DNA from: Paenimyroides aestuarii
Lineage (GTDB): Bacteria; Bacteroidota; Bacteroidia; Flavobacteriales; Flavobacteriaceae
Length of the DNA stretch: 64,000 nucleotides
Assembly (NCBI RefSeq): GCF_024628805.1
Contig: NZ_CP102382.1
Coordinates: forward strand, 806,001-870,000
Direction of reading: 5' to 3'
The notes under the pieces are model-generated. The model had not been told where the DNA came from. It searched no databases and saw only the letters and a list, made by a program, of their open reading frames with translations. A program made the position numbers and the translations under genes. Positions 53,256 through 62,701 of the stretch are shown here, piece after piece; positions within the stretch are counted from its first letter, which is position 1, and every line of letters starts with the position of its first letter.

Positions 53256-54182
53256 TTAGAAGAAACGTGGTGAACTAGATACTTTTTTCTTGTAGAAAAT
53301 ATCAAACAAAATGAAAACTTCGTGTGATCCGCTTGTTGAATAATTTAGCGCTGAAGTAACATAATCGTATGCATAACCTACTCTTAATTTTGGTGTAACT
53401 CTATAATTTACCATAGCTCCAAATGAATCTTGCAAACGGTAACTTACACCAAACTCTAATTTTTCATCGTATAAAGCGTTCACAGAAAGATCTGCCGAAA
53501 CCGGAGATTCCACAGCCATTTTTAACATGGTTGATGGTTTTAGTTTCCATTCTCTGTTCAAATCAAATACATATCCACCTGTTAAGAACATGTGCGCCAC
53601 ATCGGTACCAAATTTTCTGTTATTTTTTTCAACAAAAGTATTTTGCAAAAAGTTAGGCATACTAAAACCAACATAGTACTTATTTGTAAAATAAAACAAA
53701 CCTGCACCCACATTGAAATTAGTAGCGCTACTGTCTTCTGCAAAAACAATATCACTTTTTTCAGGTAATGTACTATTAATATCGCTAAACAAGCCAATGT
53801 TTTGCATAGTAACACCTCCTTTAACCCCCAAAGCCAAACTATGACCTTGTCCTAAACGGATGGTATAAGAAACATCAGCATACACATTATTTTCGCTTAC
53901 GGGACCGATATTATCATTAATAAATGATAAACCAACACCTAAATTTTTTGCAACCGGTGTATGCACAAAAGCGGTTGCTGTTTTAGGAGCGTCGTTCATA
54001 CCCAGCCATTGTGACCTGTATAACACCCCGGTTGACATATATTCATTTATACCTGCATACGCAGGGTTTAATATACTTTGATTGTACATATACTGCGTAT
54101 AATGAGGATCTTGTTGGGCAAAACCTTTTAAGCTCCCCAGTAAAATACAAACTACTGCAACAATACTCTTATTTATTTTCAT
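53256..54182 (-). CDS. PorP/SprF-family type IX secretion membrane protein
   Basis: A 308-residue outer-membrane beta-barrel protein with a signal peptide (cleaved near KGFAQ) and the family start QDPHYTQYMYNQSILNPAYAG. In the type IX secretion system, PorP/SprF proteins help attach type B substrates to the surface. The ATG at 54182 is chosen over an in-frame TTG at 54203. Divergent from hflX; TATCTTTG at 54209-54216 (minus) is a good -7 element. Confidence 0.92.
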   Translation of the reverse strand: MKINKSIVAVVCILLGSLKGFAQQDPHYTQYMYNQSILNPAYAGINEYMSTGVLYRSQWLGMNDAPKTATAFVHTPVAKNLGVGLSFINDNIGPVSENNVYADVSYTIRLGQGHSLALGVKGGVTMQNIGLFSDINSTLPEKSDIVFAEDSSATNFNVGAGLFYFTNKYYVGFSMPNFLQNTFVEKNNRKFGTDVAHMFLTGGYVFDLNREWKLKPSTMLKMAVESPVSADLSVNALYDEKLEFGVSYRLQDSFGAMVNYRVTPKLRVGYAYDYVTSALNYSTSGSHEVFILFDIFYKKKVSSSPRFF

Positions 54183-54423
54183 AAGGACAAATTTATATTT
54201 CAATATTACAAAGATAAGTTTTAATTTTTTGTAGCATAATAATTGCCAATTATTTCTTCCTAAACAGCCGTTGTTAAGAAATTACTAAAATAACAATATT
54301 AATTTAATATAATCAATATTTTTTTGAATATTTATAAAAAAACAATCTTCGCCCAATTTTAGGCATGTTTCTTACCTGCTATTTTAATAAATTTGCATTA
54401 TATAGACTACAAAAAATAAAAAA

Positions 54424-55650
54424 ATGTTAGAAAAAGAAGAGATTAATTATGAAAAAGCAGTATTGGTGGGCATTATTACCCAAAATCAATCTGAAGATAA
54501 ATTGCAGGAATATCTGGATGAACTGGCATTCTTAACCCAAACTGCTGGTGGAGAAGTGGTGAAAAGGTTTACTCAAAAAATGGATAAGCCCAATCCTAAA
54601 ACATTTGTAGGAACCGGAAAATTGGAAGAAATTGAGCTTTTTGCAAAGGAACACAAAATTGACACCGTTATTTTTGACGATGAATTAACTCCGGCACAGC
54701 AAAAAAACTTATCGCGGCAATTAGATTGTAAGGTTTTAGATCGTACCAATTTAATCTTAGATATTTTTGCCCAACGCGCACAAACTTCCTACGCAAGGAC
54801 GCAAGTAGAATTGGCACAATTTCAATATTTGTTACCCCGATTAACTGGTATGTGGACCCACTTGGAACGCCAACGTGGAGGTATTGGAATGCGCGGACCG
54901 GGGGAAACCGAAATTGAAACCGACCGCCGAATTGTTCGTGACCGCATTGCTTTGCTGAAAGAAAAAATTCGTACTATTGACCGCCAAATGGCTGTGCAAC
55001 GCAGCAATCGCGGCGCTATGGTTCGGGTGGCCTTGGTGGGATATACCAATGTAGGAAAATCTACATTGATGAACGCAATGGGAAAAAGTGAAGTGTTTGT
55101 TGAAAACAAATTGTTTGCAACTTTGGATACAACTGTTCGAAAAGTGGTTATAAAAAACCTTCCTTTTTTACTTTCAGATACGGTAGGGTTTATTAGAAAA
55201 TTACCTACTCAGTTGGTAGAATCTTTTAAATCTACTTTAGATGAAGTACGCGAAGCAGATTTATTATTACATGTTGTGGACATTTCGCATCCTGAATTTG
55301 AAGACCATATTGAATCGGTACAACAAATTTTAAAAGATATCAAAAGCGATGACAAGCCCACAATTATGATTTTTAACAAAATTGATGCTTACAAACCTGC
55401 ATATTTTGACGAAGAAGACTTGATAATAGCGCGCACCTCTAAGCACTACACTATTGATGAATGGAAAAAAACATGGATGAATAAAGTAGGTAAAGAACAC
55501 ACTGTATTTATTTCGGCTACTGAAAAAGAAAATTTTGAAGAATTACGCGAAAAGGTTTACGAAGCTGTTAGGCAAATTCATATTACCCGCTTTCCGTATA
55601 ATAACTTTCTTTATCCGGAATACACCGAAAATGATGCTAATGAAGAGTAA
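54424..55650 (+). CDS. hflX: GTPase HflX
   Basis: A ribosome-associated GTPase that splits or rescues stalled ribosomes. The 408-residue protein has the HflX N-terminal domain (KTFVGTGKLEEI, LTPAQQKNLSRQL, IFAQRAQTSYA) and the G domain with G1 GYTNVGKSTL, G3 DTVGFIRKLP and G4 NKID. A TAAATTTG element at 54388-54395 precedes it. It stands alone among type IX secretion genes on the opposite strand. Confidence 0.95.
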   Translation: MLEKEEINYEKAVLVGIITQNQSEDKLQEYLDELAFLTQTAGGEVVKRFTQKMDKPNPKTFVGTGKLEEIELFAKEHKIDTVIFDDELTPAQQKNLSRQLDCKVLDRTNLILDIFAQRAQTSYARTQVELAQFQYLLPRLTGMWTHLERQRGGIGMRGPGETEIETDRRIVRDRIALLKEKIRTIDRQMAVQRSNRGAMVRVALVGYTNVGKSTLMNAMGKSEVFVENKLFATLDTTVRKVVIKNLPFLLSDTVGFIRKLPTQLVESFKSTLDEVREADLLLHVVDISHPEFEDHIESVQQILKDIKSDDKPTIMIFNKIDAYKPAYFDEEDLIIARTSKHYTIDEWKKTWMNKVGKEHTVFISATEKENFEELREKVYEAVRQIHITRFPYNNFLYPEYTENDANEE

Positions 55651-55671
55651 GCAGTAATAAAAAAGTAATAC

Positions 55672-55700
55672 AAAAGCCCGAAATTGACTATCGGGCTTTT
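55672..55700. terminator. Bidirectional intrinsic terminator
   Basis: AAAAGCCCG and CGGGCTTTT (55672-55680, 55692-55700) form a perfect 9-bp stem with an 11-nt loop between the convergent hflX and 55728 genes. Confidence 0.85.
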
Positions 55701-55727
55701 ATACTTGTAATTAAAATGGAACAAAGG

Positions 55728-56162
55728 TTATTTGTCCATTCTTTCTGTTAAAGTTTTCCAAATAAGTTTAGAATCATACTTTTTAAGAAGTTCATCTAAT
55801 AATTCAGTAAATATCTTGCTGTCATCATTCATCTTGTTTTTAGCAGTCACAATGCCATTGTATGCCTCTTGAGCTTCCATTACAGATTTATAATGTGTCT
55901 TTGATAAGTTTTTCTCCAACCACTTAGACTGATTTTTTTGTTTTTTAAAGCTTTTTATTGCCTTTGGACTTATAAACATTTTATAAAAAGTAGACTCATC
56001 ATCATCTAACTTTTTTAGCACTTGTGCATCAGTATTGTTTAGATATGTTAGATAGGCTGCTTCATATTTTAAAAACAATTGATCATTAGCAATTCCTGAT
56101 TGCGCAAAACCATTTGCCGAAACAATTAAGAAGATAATACATATTATATTTTTCATGTTCAT
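55728..56162 (-). CDS. Small exported protein, unknown function
   Basis: A 144-residue protein with a signal peptide (cleaved near NGFAQ) and a Lys/Glu-rich helical mature part (SPKAIKSFKKQKNQSKWL). No family recognised. It starts 18 bp after the type B sorting-domain protein stop and is probably transcribed with it. Starts at ATG 56162 or the third codon. Confidence 0.6.
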   Translation of the reverse strand: MNMKNIICIIFLIVSANGFAQSGIANDQLFLKYEAAYLTYLNNTDAQVLKKLDDDESTFYKMFISPKAIKSFKKQKNQSKWLEKNLSKTHYKSVMEAQEAYNGIVTAKNKMNDDSKIFTELLDELLKKYDSKLIWKTLTERMDK

Positions 56163-56180
56163 TAATATTAATTGTTATAA

Positions 56181-58022
56181 TTATTTCACTTCATACATTA
56201 ATTGAATCCAATCTTGATACTCACTATCTTTTGTTTTTACATACATAAAGTAAGTACCTGAAGGTAATATTTTACCGCTAGAATCTTGACCACTCCACTG
56301 TCTTTTATAGCCTTTTCCATGCTCGTATACAAGTTTTCCATAGCGGTTGTATATTTTCAACTCTTGTACATTATTATAGGTTAAATCTAAATAATCATTT
56401 GCACCATCTCCGTTTGGCGAAATTCCTTTAGGAAAACTACAGCTTTCTACAAACAAGATAAATGATTTAACATCTTCACATCCATATTCATTGGTTTTTT
56501 TAATAGAAACTCTGTAATACCCTACCACATCAATCACTTGCTTTTCCGAAGGTTGTGGTAATGTACTAACTACAAAGTTACCATCTTCATCAAGTCGTTC
56601 CAATTTATAGTAAAACTCATCATCTGTTAAAACAGGTAGTTCGTATCCAAAACAATTATTAACATCAACTGGTGTTTTAACTTCAACCGGCGCCTTTATT
56701 ATTAAAGCTTTAGCAATTTCAAAACAGTTAGCAATTTCTGATTCTACTCTCACATATAATTCATTCTCACCCATTTGAATTGGGTATTCACGAGGATTTG
56801 TGATACGATTTGTTTTGTTTATAGCATCATCTTCTGTTGGATAATACAAGAAGGTAAGCTTATCTAACTCTGCCGGATCCACATTTGGCTGACCATCTTT
56901 TACCATTTGTGCTATTTCATTCAAGTTATAGGTGTTCTGATTTTTATCACATACAATTAAGCGATCCAATTCAATTTCATCCAGATCAATAGCAGGTCTA
57001 AATCGTACTTCGTATTTATCAAAATCTTCATCTTTATCCTCTCCATCACAGTCAAAAGGAATAATTTTAGCAGTAATGATTTTAGTTTTGTCTATCACCA
57101 CATCAAAAGGGGCATTTTGGTTACTTTGCAACACACCATCTACCAACCATTCCATTCGATACCATTGCTCTCCAGCCGGTTTAAACCTCCATGACTGTTG
57201 AACAATATCATAAATAGCAAGATTTTTATTTGGTGCCGTATAAGCTTGTGTTCCATTTGCATTATTGATACCTAAAATGGCATTTCCGTCATTAGTTAAC
57301 GGACATCCATTGTGTTGTGTAACTATTATATCAATAAAATTTGTTGTTTCATATAAAGCAATTTGGTGAGTTTGAGGAGGAATCAAAGCAGGTAAGCATG
57401 CATTAGGATCTAACTGAAATGCTAATTGTTCAAAATAAGTAATGACAACTACTCTACATGGCGCCTCTCCATAAACTGCATATCTTATTGCACCTTGCAT
57501 TCCAGTCATCCAATGCGTATGCTTCCAAAACATGATGGTATTAGTCACACCATCTGCATTAGCAGGAAGTGTAAAAGAAGGAGTGTTTCCTCCCTGAGGA
57601 TATTGTGTTTTGTGGTTTGTTCCGTTGGTAAATGATAAGTACCCATTAGAATGTACGGAAATTTTATTCCAAGTTTCATCAAAGTAGCAAAAATCAAAAG
57701 GCAAATCAATATCACTATCTGCTCTATAATCTACAAGATTTGTAAATGGAATATCCGTTCCTGTATATGGAAAAGGATTAAAAGGAATCTCTTCTACCTC
57801 ATACAGATTTGTTCTTTTAAGTGGAGCATCAATAGTTGGGGTAATAGTAACTAACTGATCTTTACATACCACATATTGATCTTTGTTCTCTAAATAGTAC
57901 GGATTATTTTCAGGTCGAATTGATACATCGAAACAAGTAGGTCCTGGATCACTGTTATCCTGCGCTGATACCCTTACTGTAGCAGAGGTTAAAAGCAATA
58001 AGAAAAGTATTTTTCTAAACAT
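56181..58022 (-). CDS. Type IX secretion substrate with type B C-terminal sorting domain
   Basis: A 613-residue surface protein: signal peptide, a long beta-rich middle (includes SVHSNGYLSFTNGTNHK, an Ig/lectin-like stretch) and a C-terminal gliding-associated (type B, CTD) domain beginning near FPKGISPNGDGANDYLDL and ending with LPSGTYFMYVKTKDSEYQDW. The CTD is recognised by the type IX machinery, with PorP/SprF and OmpA partners encoded nearby. Probable adhesin or gliding-associated surface protein. Confidence 0.9.
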   Translation of the reverse strand: MFRKILFLLLLTSATVRVSAQDNSDPGPTCFDVSIRPENNPYYLENKDQYVVCKDQLVTITPTIDAPLKRTNLYEVEEIPFNPFPYTGTDIPFTNLVDYRADSDIDLPFDFCYFDETWNKISVHSNGYLSFTNGTNHKTQYPQGGNTPSFTLPANADGVTNTIMFWKHTHWMTGMQGAIRYAVYGEAPCRVVVITYFEQLAFQLDPNACLPALIPPQTHQIALYETTNFIDIIVTQHNGCPLTNDGNAILGINNANGTQAYTAPNKNLAIYDIVQQSWRFKPAGEQWYRMEWLVDGVLQSNQNAPFDVVIDKTKIITAKIIPFDCDGEDKDEDFDKYEVRFRPAIDLDEIELDRLIVCDKNQNTYNLNEIAQMVKDGQPNVDPAELDKLTFLYYPTEDDAINKTNRITNPREYPIQMGENELYVRVESEIANCFEIAKALIIKAPVEVKTPVDVNNCFGYELPVLTDDEFYYKLERLDEDGNFVVSTLPQPSEKQVIDVVGYYRVSIKKTNEYGCEDVKSFILFVESCSFPKGISPNGDGANDYLDLTYNNVQELKIYNRYGKLVYEHGKGYKRQWSGQDSSGKILPSGTYFMYVKTKDSEYQDWIQLMYEVK

Positions 58023-58081
58023 AATGGTTGAATTAATATAATAATTCGTTAAATTTAGAAAAATACTTTTACAAAAAAAAA

Positions 58082-58936
58082 TTAAAACATATAATTTAAC
58101 CCTACACCTAATGTATGGCGGGTTTGAAAACCTTTATAAGCGTTGTCATCATAAAGGGCTTGGAAGGTTAAATTCGTAGAAATATACTTATTCACTTTTA
58201 AAACCGCATTTAATTGATAATCGATATCTACATTTTGCGGATCTTCTAAATAATTACTGTAAAGATTAAGGATATTTTCTACCGAGAAATTTTCCATGAG
58301 CTGTACTTTGTAATAGGCATTTACGGATGCACCTAATTCAAAACGCATGCTTTTTCCTTGTTCCACACCAAACGATTCTTTGAAGTCGGTAAAGTGTTTG
58401 TGTACGAAAATAAAGCGTGCAGTTGCTGGTGCAATATTTACTTTAAAATTATCGTTTTTCTTCCACAACATTCCTAAACCTGTTTGCCAAAATGCTGGCG
58501 ACATGAAGTGCGATATTCGTTCGGTTTGATCATCTGGGTTTAAACCAACATCAAATTGGGTTTTGAAATTGGTAAACGCAGAGTAGTACCACTCGCCTTT
58601 TGCTTTTTTTCCCAAAACGGAATTAATCTCTAAACGGTCGTCGGTTTTTTGTTGATCTTGTCCGCTGATTTTATTGATACCGTACGAAGCAATGAATTTG
58701 TTATCCCAAACCCAATCAGCTTTTTTATAATTGATGTCATAATTCAAAGATCCGTTTATTGCTACGTTATTAGCACCACCGGCTTGCCATTGTGAAAAAC
58801 TAGACTGGCTGCCCAAAATGGCAATAACTCCTTTTTTAGTCCACAAGGTGTCTTTTTTAACCTCTGCTTCTTGGGCTTGAAAGACTTGTGAAGCAAGCAA
58901 AAAACTCGCAAAAATAATTTTCTTCATAATTTTCAA
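58082..58936 (-). CDS. DUF3078 outer-membrane protein
   Basis: A 284-residue exported beta-barrel-like protein with DUF3078 features: SQSSFSQWQAGGANNVAINGSLNYD and a Phe at the C-terminus (GLNYMF). The signal peptide is cleaved near VFQAQ. Function is unknown. It is next to the DUF2480 gene with no gap, and follows the same order (SufS-SufE-DUF59-DUF2480-DUF3078) seen in related genomes. Confidence 0.88.
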   Translation of the reverse strand: MKIMKKIIFASFLLASQVFQAQEAEVKKDTLWTKKGVIAILGSQSSFSQWQAGGANNVAINGSLNYDINYKKADWVWDNKFIASYGINKISGQDQQKTDDRLEINSVLGKKAKGEWYYSAFTNFKTQFDVGLNPDDQTERISHFMSPAFWQTGLGMLWKKNDNFKVNIAPATARFIFVHKHFTDFKESFGVEQGKSMRFELGASVNAYYKVQLMENFSVENILNLYSNYLEDPQNVDIDYQLNAVLKVNKYISTNLTFQALYDDNAYKGFQTRHTLGVGLNYMF

Positions 58937-59455
58937 CTAATTTTCTATTTTTTTTCTTTTATATATAGGCACTGCCGAACACGCTTCGCCAAACATGATT
59001 GATCGTGCGTGGTGCATCATTTTTTGGGTTGCCATCACGTATGCCTCTTCGGGAATGGCTTTTTTAGAACAACCTTTTATGATTACGGGTTGATCTTGAT
59101 AAACCGAAAAATCGATGGTATTGATAAGGTTTTGATAAAATGCGAGGTATAAATCGGTCAACGAGCCTTGATTAACTTGTTTTGCAAATGGTTGTAGATA
59201 GGAGGATACCAACATAAATGCCCATGAGGGTAAAATGGCATCGGTACTACAAGTGAGTGCGACCAATTTATTTTGATACACGGTAAAATCAACCTCTTTT
59301 AAAGCCGCTCTGAATTCTTTTTCTTTCAAAACAAAACCTTCATACAGCCATTGCGAAATATCTACAACAACAGCTTCTTCAGCAGGAAAGTAATCTTCTA
59401 AATCAAAAACCACCAAGCTGCTTTGTGCCACTTTATTAATGATTTCTTCTTCCAT
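58937..59455 (-). CDS. DUF2480 family protein
   Basis: A 172-residue cytosolic protein with the DUF2480 pattern: NKVAQSSLVVFDLEDYF, EFRAALKEVDF, CSTDAILPSWAFML and VIIKGCSKKAIPEEAY. Family members occur with the SUF Fe-S genes in Bacteroidota. The role is unknown. The ATG at 59455 leaves a 2-bp gap to the DUF59 stop; upstream in-frame starts were rejected because they overlap it. Confidence 0.87.
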   Translation of the reverse strand: MEEEIINKVAQSSLVVFDLEDYFPAEEAVVVDISQWLYEGFVLKEKEFRAALKEVDFTVYQNKLVALTCSTDAILPSWAFMLVSSYLQPFAKQVNQGSLTDLYLAFYQNLINTIDFSVYQDQPVIIKGCSKKAIPEEAYVMATQKMMHHARSIMFGEACSAVPIYKRKKIEN

Positions 59456-59457
59456 TT

Positions 59458-59781
59458 TTACAACATTCCAAGTTCTAGTTTTGCTTCTTCGCTCATCATG
59501 TCTTTGTCCCAAGGCGGATCGAAAGTTAATTCTAATTCCACATCTTTCACTTTGTCAATAGAGCTTACTTTTTCTTTTACCTCCATAGGCAGGGTTTCGG
59601 CCACGGGACAGTTGGGAGATGTTAGTGTCATTAGAATTTTTACTTCGTAACTTTCGTTTACAAACACGTCGTAAATTAATCCTAATTCGTAAATATCTAC
59701 AGGTATTTCGGGGTCGAAAATGGTTTTTAAAACGCGAACGATATTTTCTCCTAATTCGTTCATATCTATTTGTTCTTCCAT
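59458..59781 (-). CDS. DUF59 SUF-system assembly protein (SufT-like)
   Basis: A 107-residue DUF59/MIP18-type protein. FDPEIPVDIYELGLIYDV and the SPNCPVAETLP loop, with its Cys, are the signature of SufT/PaaD-like proteins that help mature Fe-S proteins. The gene sits between sufE and DUF2480. ATG at 59781 is preferred; longer in-frame starts overlap sufE. Confidence 0.92.
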   Translation of the reverse strand: MEEQIDMNELGENIVRVLKTIFDPEIPVDIYELGLIYDVFVNESYEVKILMTLTSPNCPVAETLPMEVKEKVSSIDKVKDVELELTFDPPWDKDMMSEEAKLELGML

Positions 59782-59785
59782 GATA

Positions 59786-60202
59786 TTAGTTGGCTTGAAG
59801 GGCGATTGCATATAATTTTATTTGTTTTATCATTGATACCAAACCGTTGGCACGCGTGGGCGATAAATGTTCTTTTAAACCAATTTCATCGATAAACGAT
59901 GTGTCGGCATTCATTACATCAACTGCTTTTTGGTTTGAAAATACCCTAATGAGTATGGCAATGATTCCTTTGGTAAGAATGGCATCGCTATCGGCAGTAA
60001 AAACAATGGTATCGTCTTTTTTTTCGGCGTGCAACCATACTTGCGATTGGCATCCACGTATTAAATTTTCTTCTATTTTATATTGATCGTTGATTAATGG
60101 CAGTGATTTTCCCAATTCAATAATGTATTCATATCGCTGCATCCAATCATCGAAGAGGGCAAATTCATCTACTATTTCTTCTTGTATTTCTTTAATTGTC
60201 AT
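59786..60202 (-). CDS. sufE: SufE family sulfur acceptor
   Basis: Accepts persulfide sulfur from SufS. The 138-residue protein has the conserved Cys51 in RGCQSQVWL and the NQKAVDVMNADTSFIDEIGLKEHLSPTRANG C-terminal stretch. Next to sufS, with a 69-bp spacer that holds no gene. Confidence 0.95.
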   Translation of the reverse strand: MTIKEIQEEIVDEFALFDDWMQRYEYIIELGKSLPLINDQYKIEENLIRGCQSQVWLHAEKKDDTIVFTADSDAILTKGIIAILIRVFSNQKAVDVMNADTSFIDEIGLKEHLSPTRANGLVSMIKQIKLYAIALQAN

Positions 60203-60271
60203 TTTTGCTTTTGGTTTGATTTGTTTAAGGTTTCACGTTTTTTTGTTCGTTTTCCTTTTTCGATTTCAAAA

Positions 60272-61489
60272 TTATGATAACATCATTTGCGCTTTTTTCA
60301 ATGCTTCAATCATGGCATCGATTTCTTCTTTGGTGTTGTAAAAGGCAAAAGATGCGCGTATGGTTCCGGGTATATTGAAAAAATTCATAATGGGTTGTGC
60401 ACAATGGTGACCTGTTCGCACGGCAATTCCCAATTTATCGATAATTGCACCCACATCATACGGATGTAATCCTACTATATTGAACGATATAACTGATGTT
60501 TTTTCTGCAACTGTCCCGTAAAAGGTGATTCCTTCTATTTCGTTTAATCGTTTGGTACCGTAGTCTAACAATTGGTGTTCATAAGCCGCAATGTTGTCCA
60601 AACCTATTTCGTTTAAATAATCAATAGCAACCCCTAGAACAATCCCGCCTGCTATATTGGGTGTTCCTGCTTCGAATTTATGCGGTAAACAAGCATAAGT
60701 AGTTTTTTCAAACGTAACTTCTTTAATCATTTCGCCACCGCCTTGGTACGGAGGTAATTTGTTAAGCCATGCTTCTTTACCATACAAAATTCCCGTGCCG
60801 GTTGGTCCGCCAATTTTGTGACCCGAAAAAACGTAGAAATCACAATCCAACTCTTGAACATCGGGCTTTAAATGCGGTGTTGCCTGTGCACCGTCGATTA
60901 AAACAGCCGCACCCACTTCGTGTGCTTTTTCAATGATGCGTTTTATAGGATTAATTACTCCTAAGGCATTTGATATATGGTTTACGGCTACAATTTTGGT
61001 GTTTTCGTTTAACAGGTTTTGATACGCTTCCATATCCAAAGATCCATCTTGCAACATGGGAATTACTTTTAACGTTGCTCCCGACCGCTGGCAGGCAAAT
61101 TGCCAAGGCACAATATTGGAATGATGTTCTAAATGCGATACAATTACCTCATCGCCCGGTTGTAAGATCTGACCAAAACCGTTTGCCACGAGATTTATAC
61201 CAAAAGTTGTTCCCGTTGTGAAAAGCACCTCGAAACTGTTTTTGGCATTGATGTGTTTTTGTATTTTTTGGCGCGATGCTTCGTACGCGTCTGTTGCAAC
61301 CTGACTTAGATGATGCACGCCGCGGTGAATATTGGCATTGATCTCGCTGTAATATTTTGCTTCAGCATCGATCACCACTTGCGGTTTTTGAGATGTAGCG
61401 GCATTGTCAAAATACACCAAAGGTTTTCCATTTACTTGCTGATGCAGTATAGGAAAATCGGCGCGTATTTTTTGGATATCGAACTTCAT
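60272..61489 (-). CDS. sufS: Cysteine desulfurase SufS
   Basis: A PLP enzyme that takes sulfur from cysteine for Fe-S cluster assembly. The 405-residue protein has the PLP-binding FSGHKIGGPTGTGI (Lys) and the catalytic Cys in RTGHHCAQPIMNFF. The ATG at 61489 gives the usual MKFDIQKIRADFPIL start. The upstream neighbour is not a suf gene: sufBCD are not in the window. Confidence 0.95.
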   Translation of the reverse strand: MKFDIQKIRADFPILHQQVNGKPLVYFDNAATSQKPQVVIDAEAKYYSEINANIHRGVHHLSQVATDAYEASRQKIQKHINAKNSFEVLFTTGTTFGINLVANGFGQILQPGDEVIVSHLEHHSNIVPWQFACQRSGATLKVIPMLQDGSLDMEAYQNLLNENTKIVAVNHISNALGVINPIKRIIEKAHEVGAAVLIDGAQATPHLKPDVQELDCDFYVFSGHKIGGPTGTGILYGKEAWLNKLPPYQGGGEMIKEVTFEKTTYACLPHKFEAGTPNIAGGIVLGVAIDYLNEIGLDNIAAYEHQLLDYGTKRLNEIEGITFYGTVAEKTSVISFNIVGLHPYDVGAIIDKLGIAVRTGHHCAQPIMNFFNIPGTIRASFAFYNTKEEIDAMIEALKKAQMMLS

Positions 61490-61642
61490 AGAAATTTTGA
61501 AAAATTTGTACAAAGATACTAATATTAAATAAGAACCCCATGCAACTGCAAATGGAATTTGGGATGAAAGGGTTAATAAAAAAAGGAACTATTTAAAGTT
61601 TTTAGGGATGAAATAAATACTATTTCTCACCACCATCTGATT

Positions 61643-62701
61643 TCACCCCACCAACTCATCCAAAATCTTAATATACAAATCTATACCTTCTTCAACTTCG
61701 TGAACATACACAAATTCGTCTGCAGTATGCGAACGAGCCGAATTTCCTGGTCCTAATTTTAACGACGGAATTTTTAAGATAGCCTGATCGCTTGTGGTAG
61801 GTGAGCCGTAGGTTGTTCTGCCTAAATGTATTCCGGCTTTTACAATTGGGTGATCTAACGAAATAAACGACGGACGTAAACGAGTTGATCGCGGTTTAAT
61901 TTCGCATTTGGTATGTGCTTTTATAATATCTAAAACCTCTTCATTGGTGTACGCATCGGTAACGCGCACATCAACCACAAAATCACAACTCGATGGCACT
62001 ACATTGTGCTGTGTGCCGGCATTGATCATGGTAACCGACATTTTTATCGGGCCAAACATTTCCGATTGTTTAGGAAACTCAAACGATTTAAACCACAAAA
62101 TATCTTCAATAGCGTTGTAAATGGCGTTTTCGCCTTCGTTACGTGCGGCGTGTCCTGATTTTCCCGATGCTTTACACTCCAAAACCATTAAACCTTTTTC
62201 GGCAACTGCCAAATGCATCTGCGTTGGTTCGCCCACTATTGCAAAATCTAATACGCCTAATTTTGGCACCACAAATTCCAAACCGTGTCTGCCCAAAATT
62301 TCTTCTTCGGCAGTGGCAGCAATTACTAAATTGTATTTTAAATTCGGTTTTTCGTAATAATGCAGAAAGGTAGCAATTAATGAAACCAAGCATCCGCCGG
62401 CATCGTTAGATCCCAAACCATACAATTTTCCATCGATTATTTCTGCTAAAAAAGGATCACGGGTATAATCGATATTCGGACGAACGGTATCGTGGTGCGA
62501 GTTTAATAAAATAGTAGGTTTAAGCGGATCGTAATATTTGTTAAAAGCCCAAACATTGTTCAGTTCGCGGTGTGTTTCCACGCCAAAACTCTTTATGAAT
62601 GTGTCAATAATTTCGGCCGTTTTATCTTCTTCTTTACTGAACGATGGTGTTTTTATTAAATCAATCAGCAGCCCAATGCTTTTTTCTTTTAAATTTTTCA
62701 T
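61643..62701 (-). CDS. M20-family metallo-hydrolase (ArgE-like)
   Basis: A 352-residue zinc peptidase/deacylase. Metal motifs: NSHHDTVRP (His and Asp), SNDAGGC (bridging Asp), AEEEILG (Glu pair) and the C-terminal SDQAILK-type region. It could be the acetylornithine/succinylornithine deacetylase used in Bacteroidota arginine synthesis or a related desuccinylase, but arginine genes are not nearby. The next gene overlaps its start by 4 bp. Confidence 0.87.
   Translation of the reverse strand: MKNLKEKSIGLLIDLIKTPSFSKEEDKTAEIIDTFIKSFGVETHRELNNVWAFNKYYDPLKPTILLNSHHDTVRPNIDYTRDPFLAEIIDGKLYGLGSNDAGGCLVSLIATFLHYYEKPNLKYNLVIAATAEEEILGRHGLEFVVPKLGVLDFAIVGEPTQMHLAVAEKGLMVLECKASGKSGHAARNEGENAIYNAIEDILWFKSFEFPKQSEMFGPIKMSVTMINAGTQHNVVPSSCDFVVDVRVTDAYTNEEVLDIIKAHTKCEIKPRSTRLRPSFISLDHPIVKAGIHLGRTTYGSPTTSDQAILKIPSLKLGPGNSARSHTADEFVYVHEVEEGIDLYIKILDELVG

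Noticed and set aside
56181..58022. Type A (Por) C-terminal sorting domain
   Set aside because: The C-terminus carries the gliding-associated type B pattern (SPNGDGANDYLDL) rather than the type A pattern.
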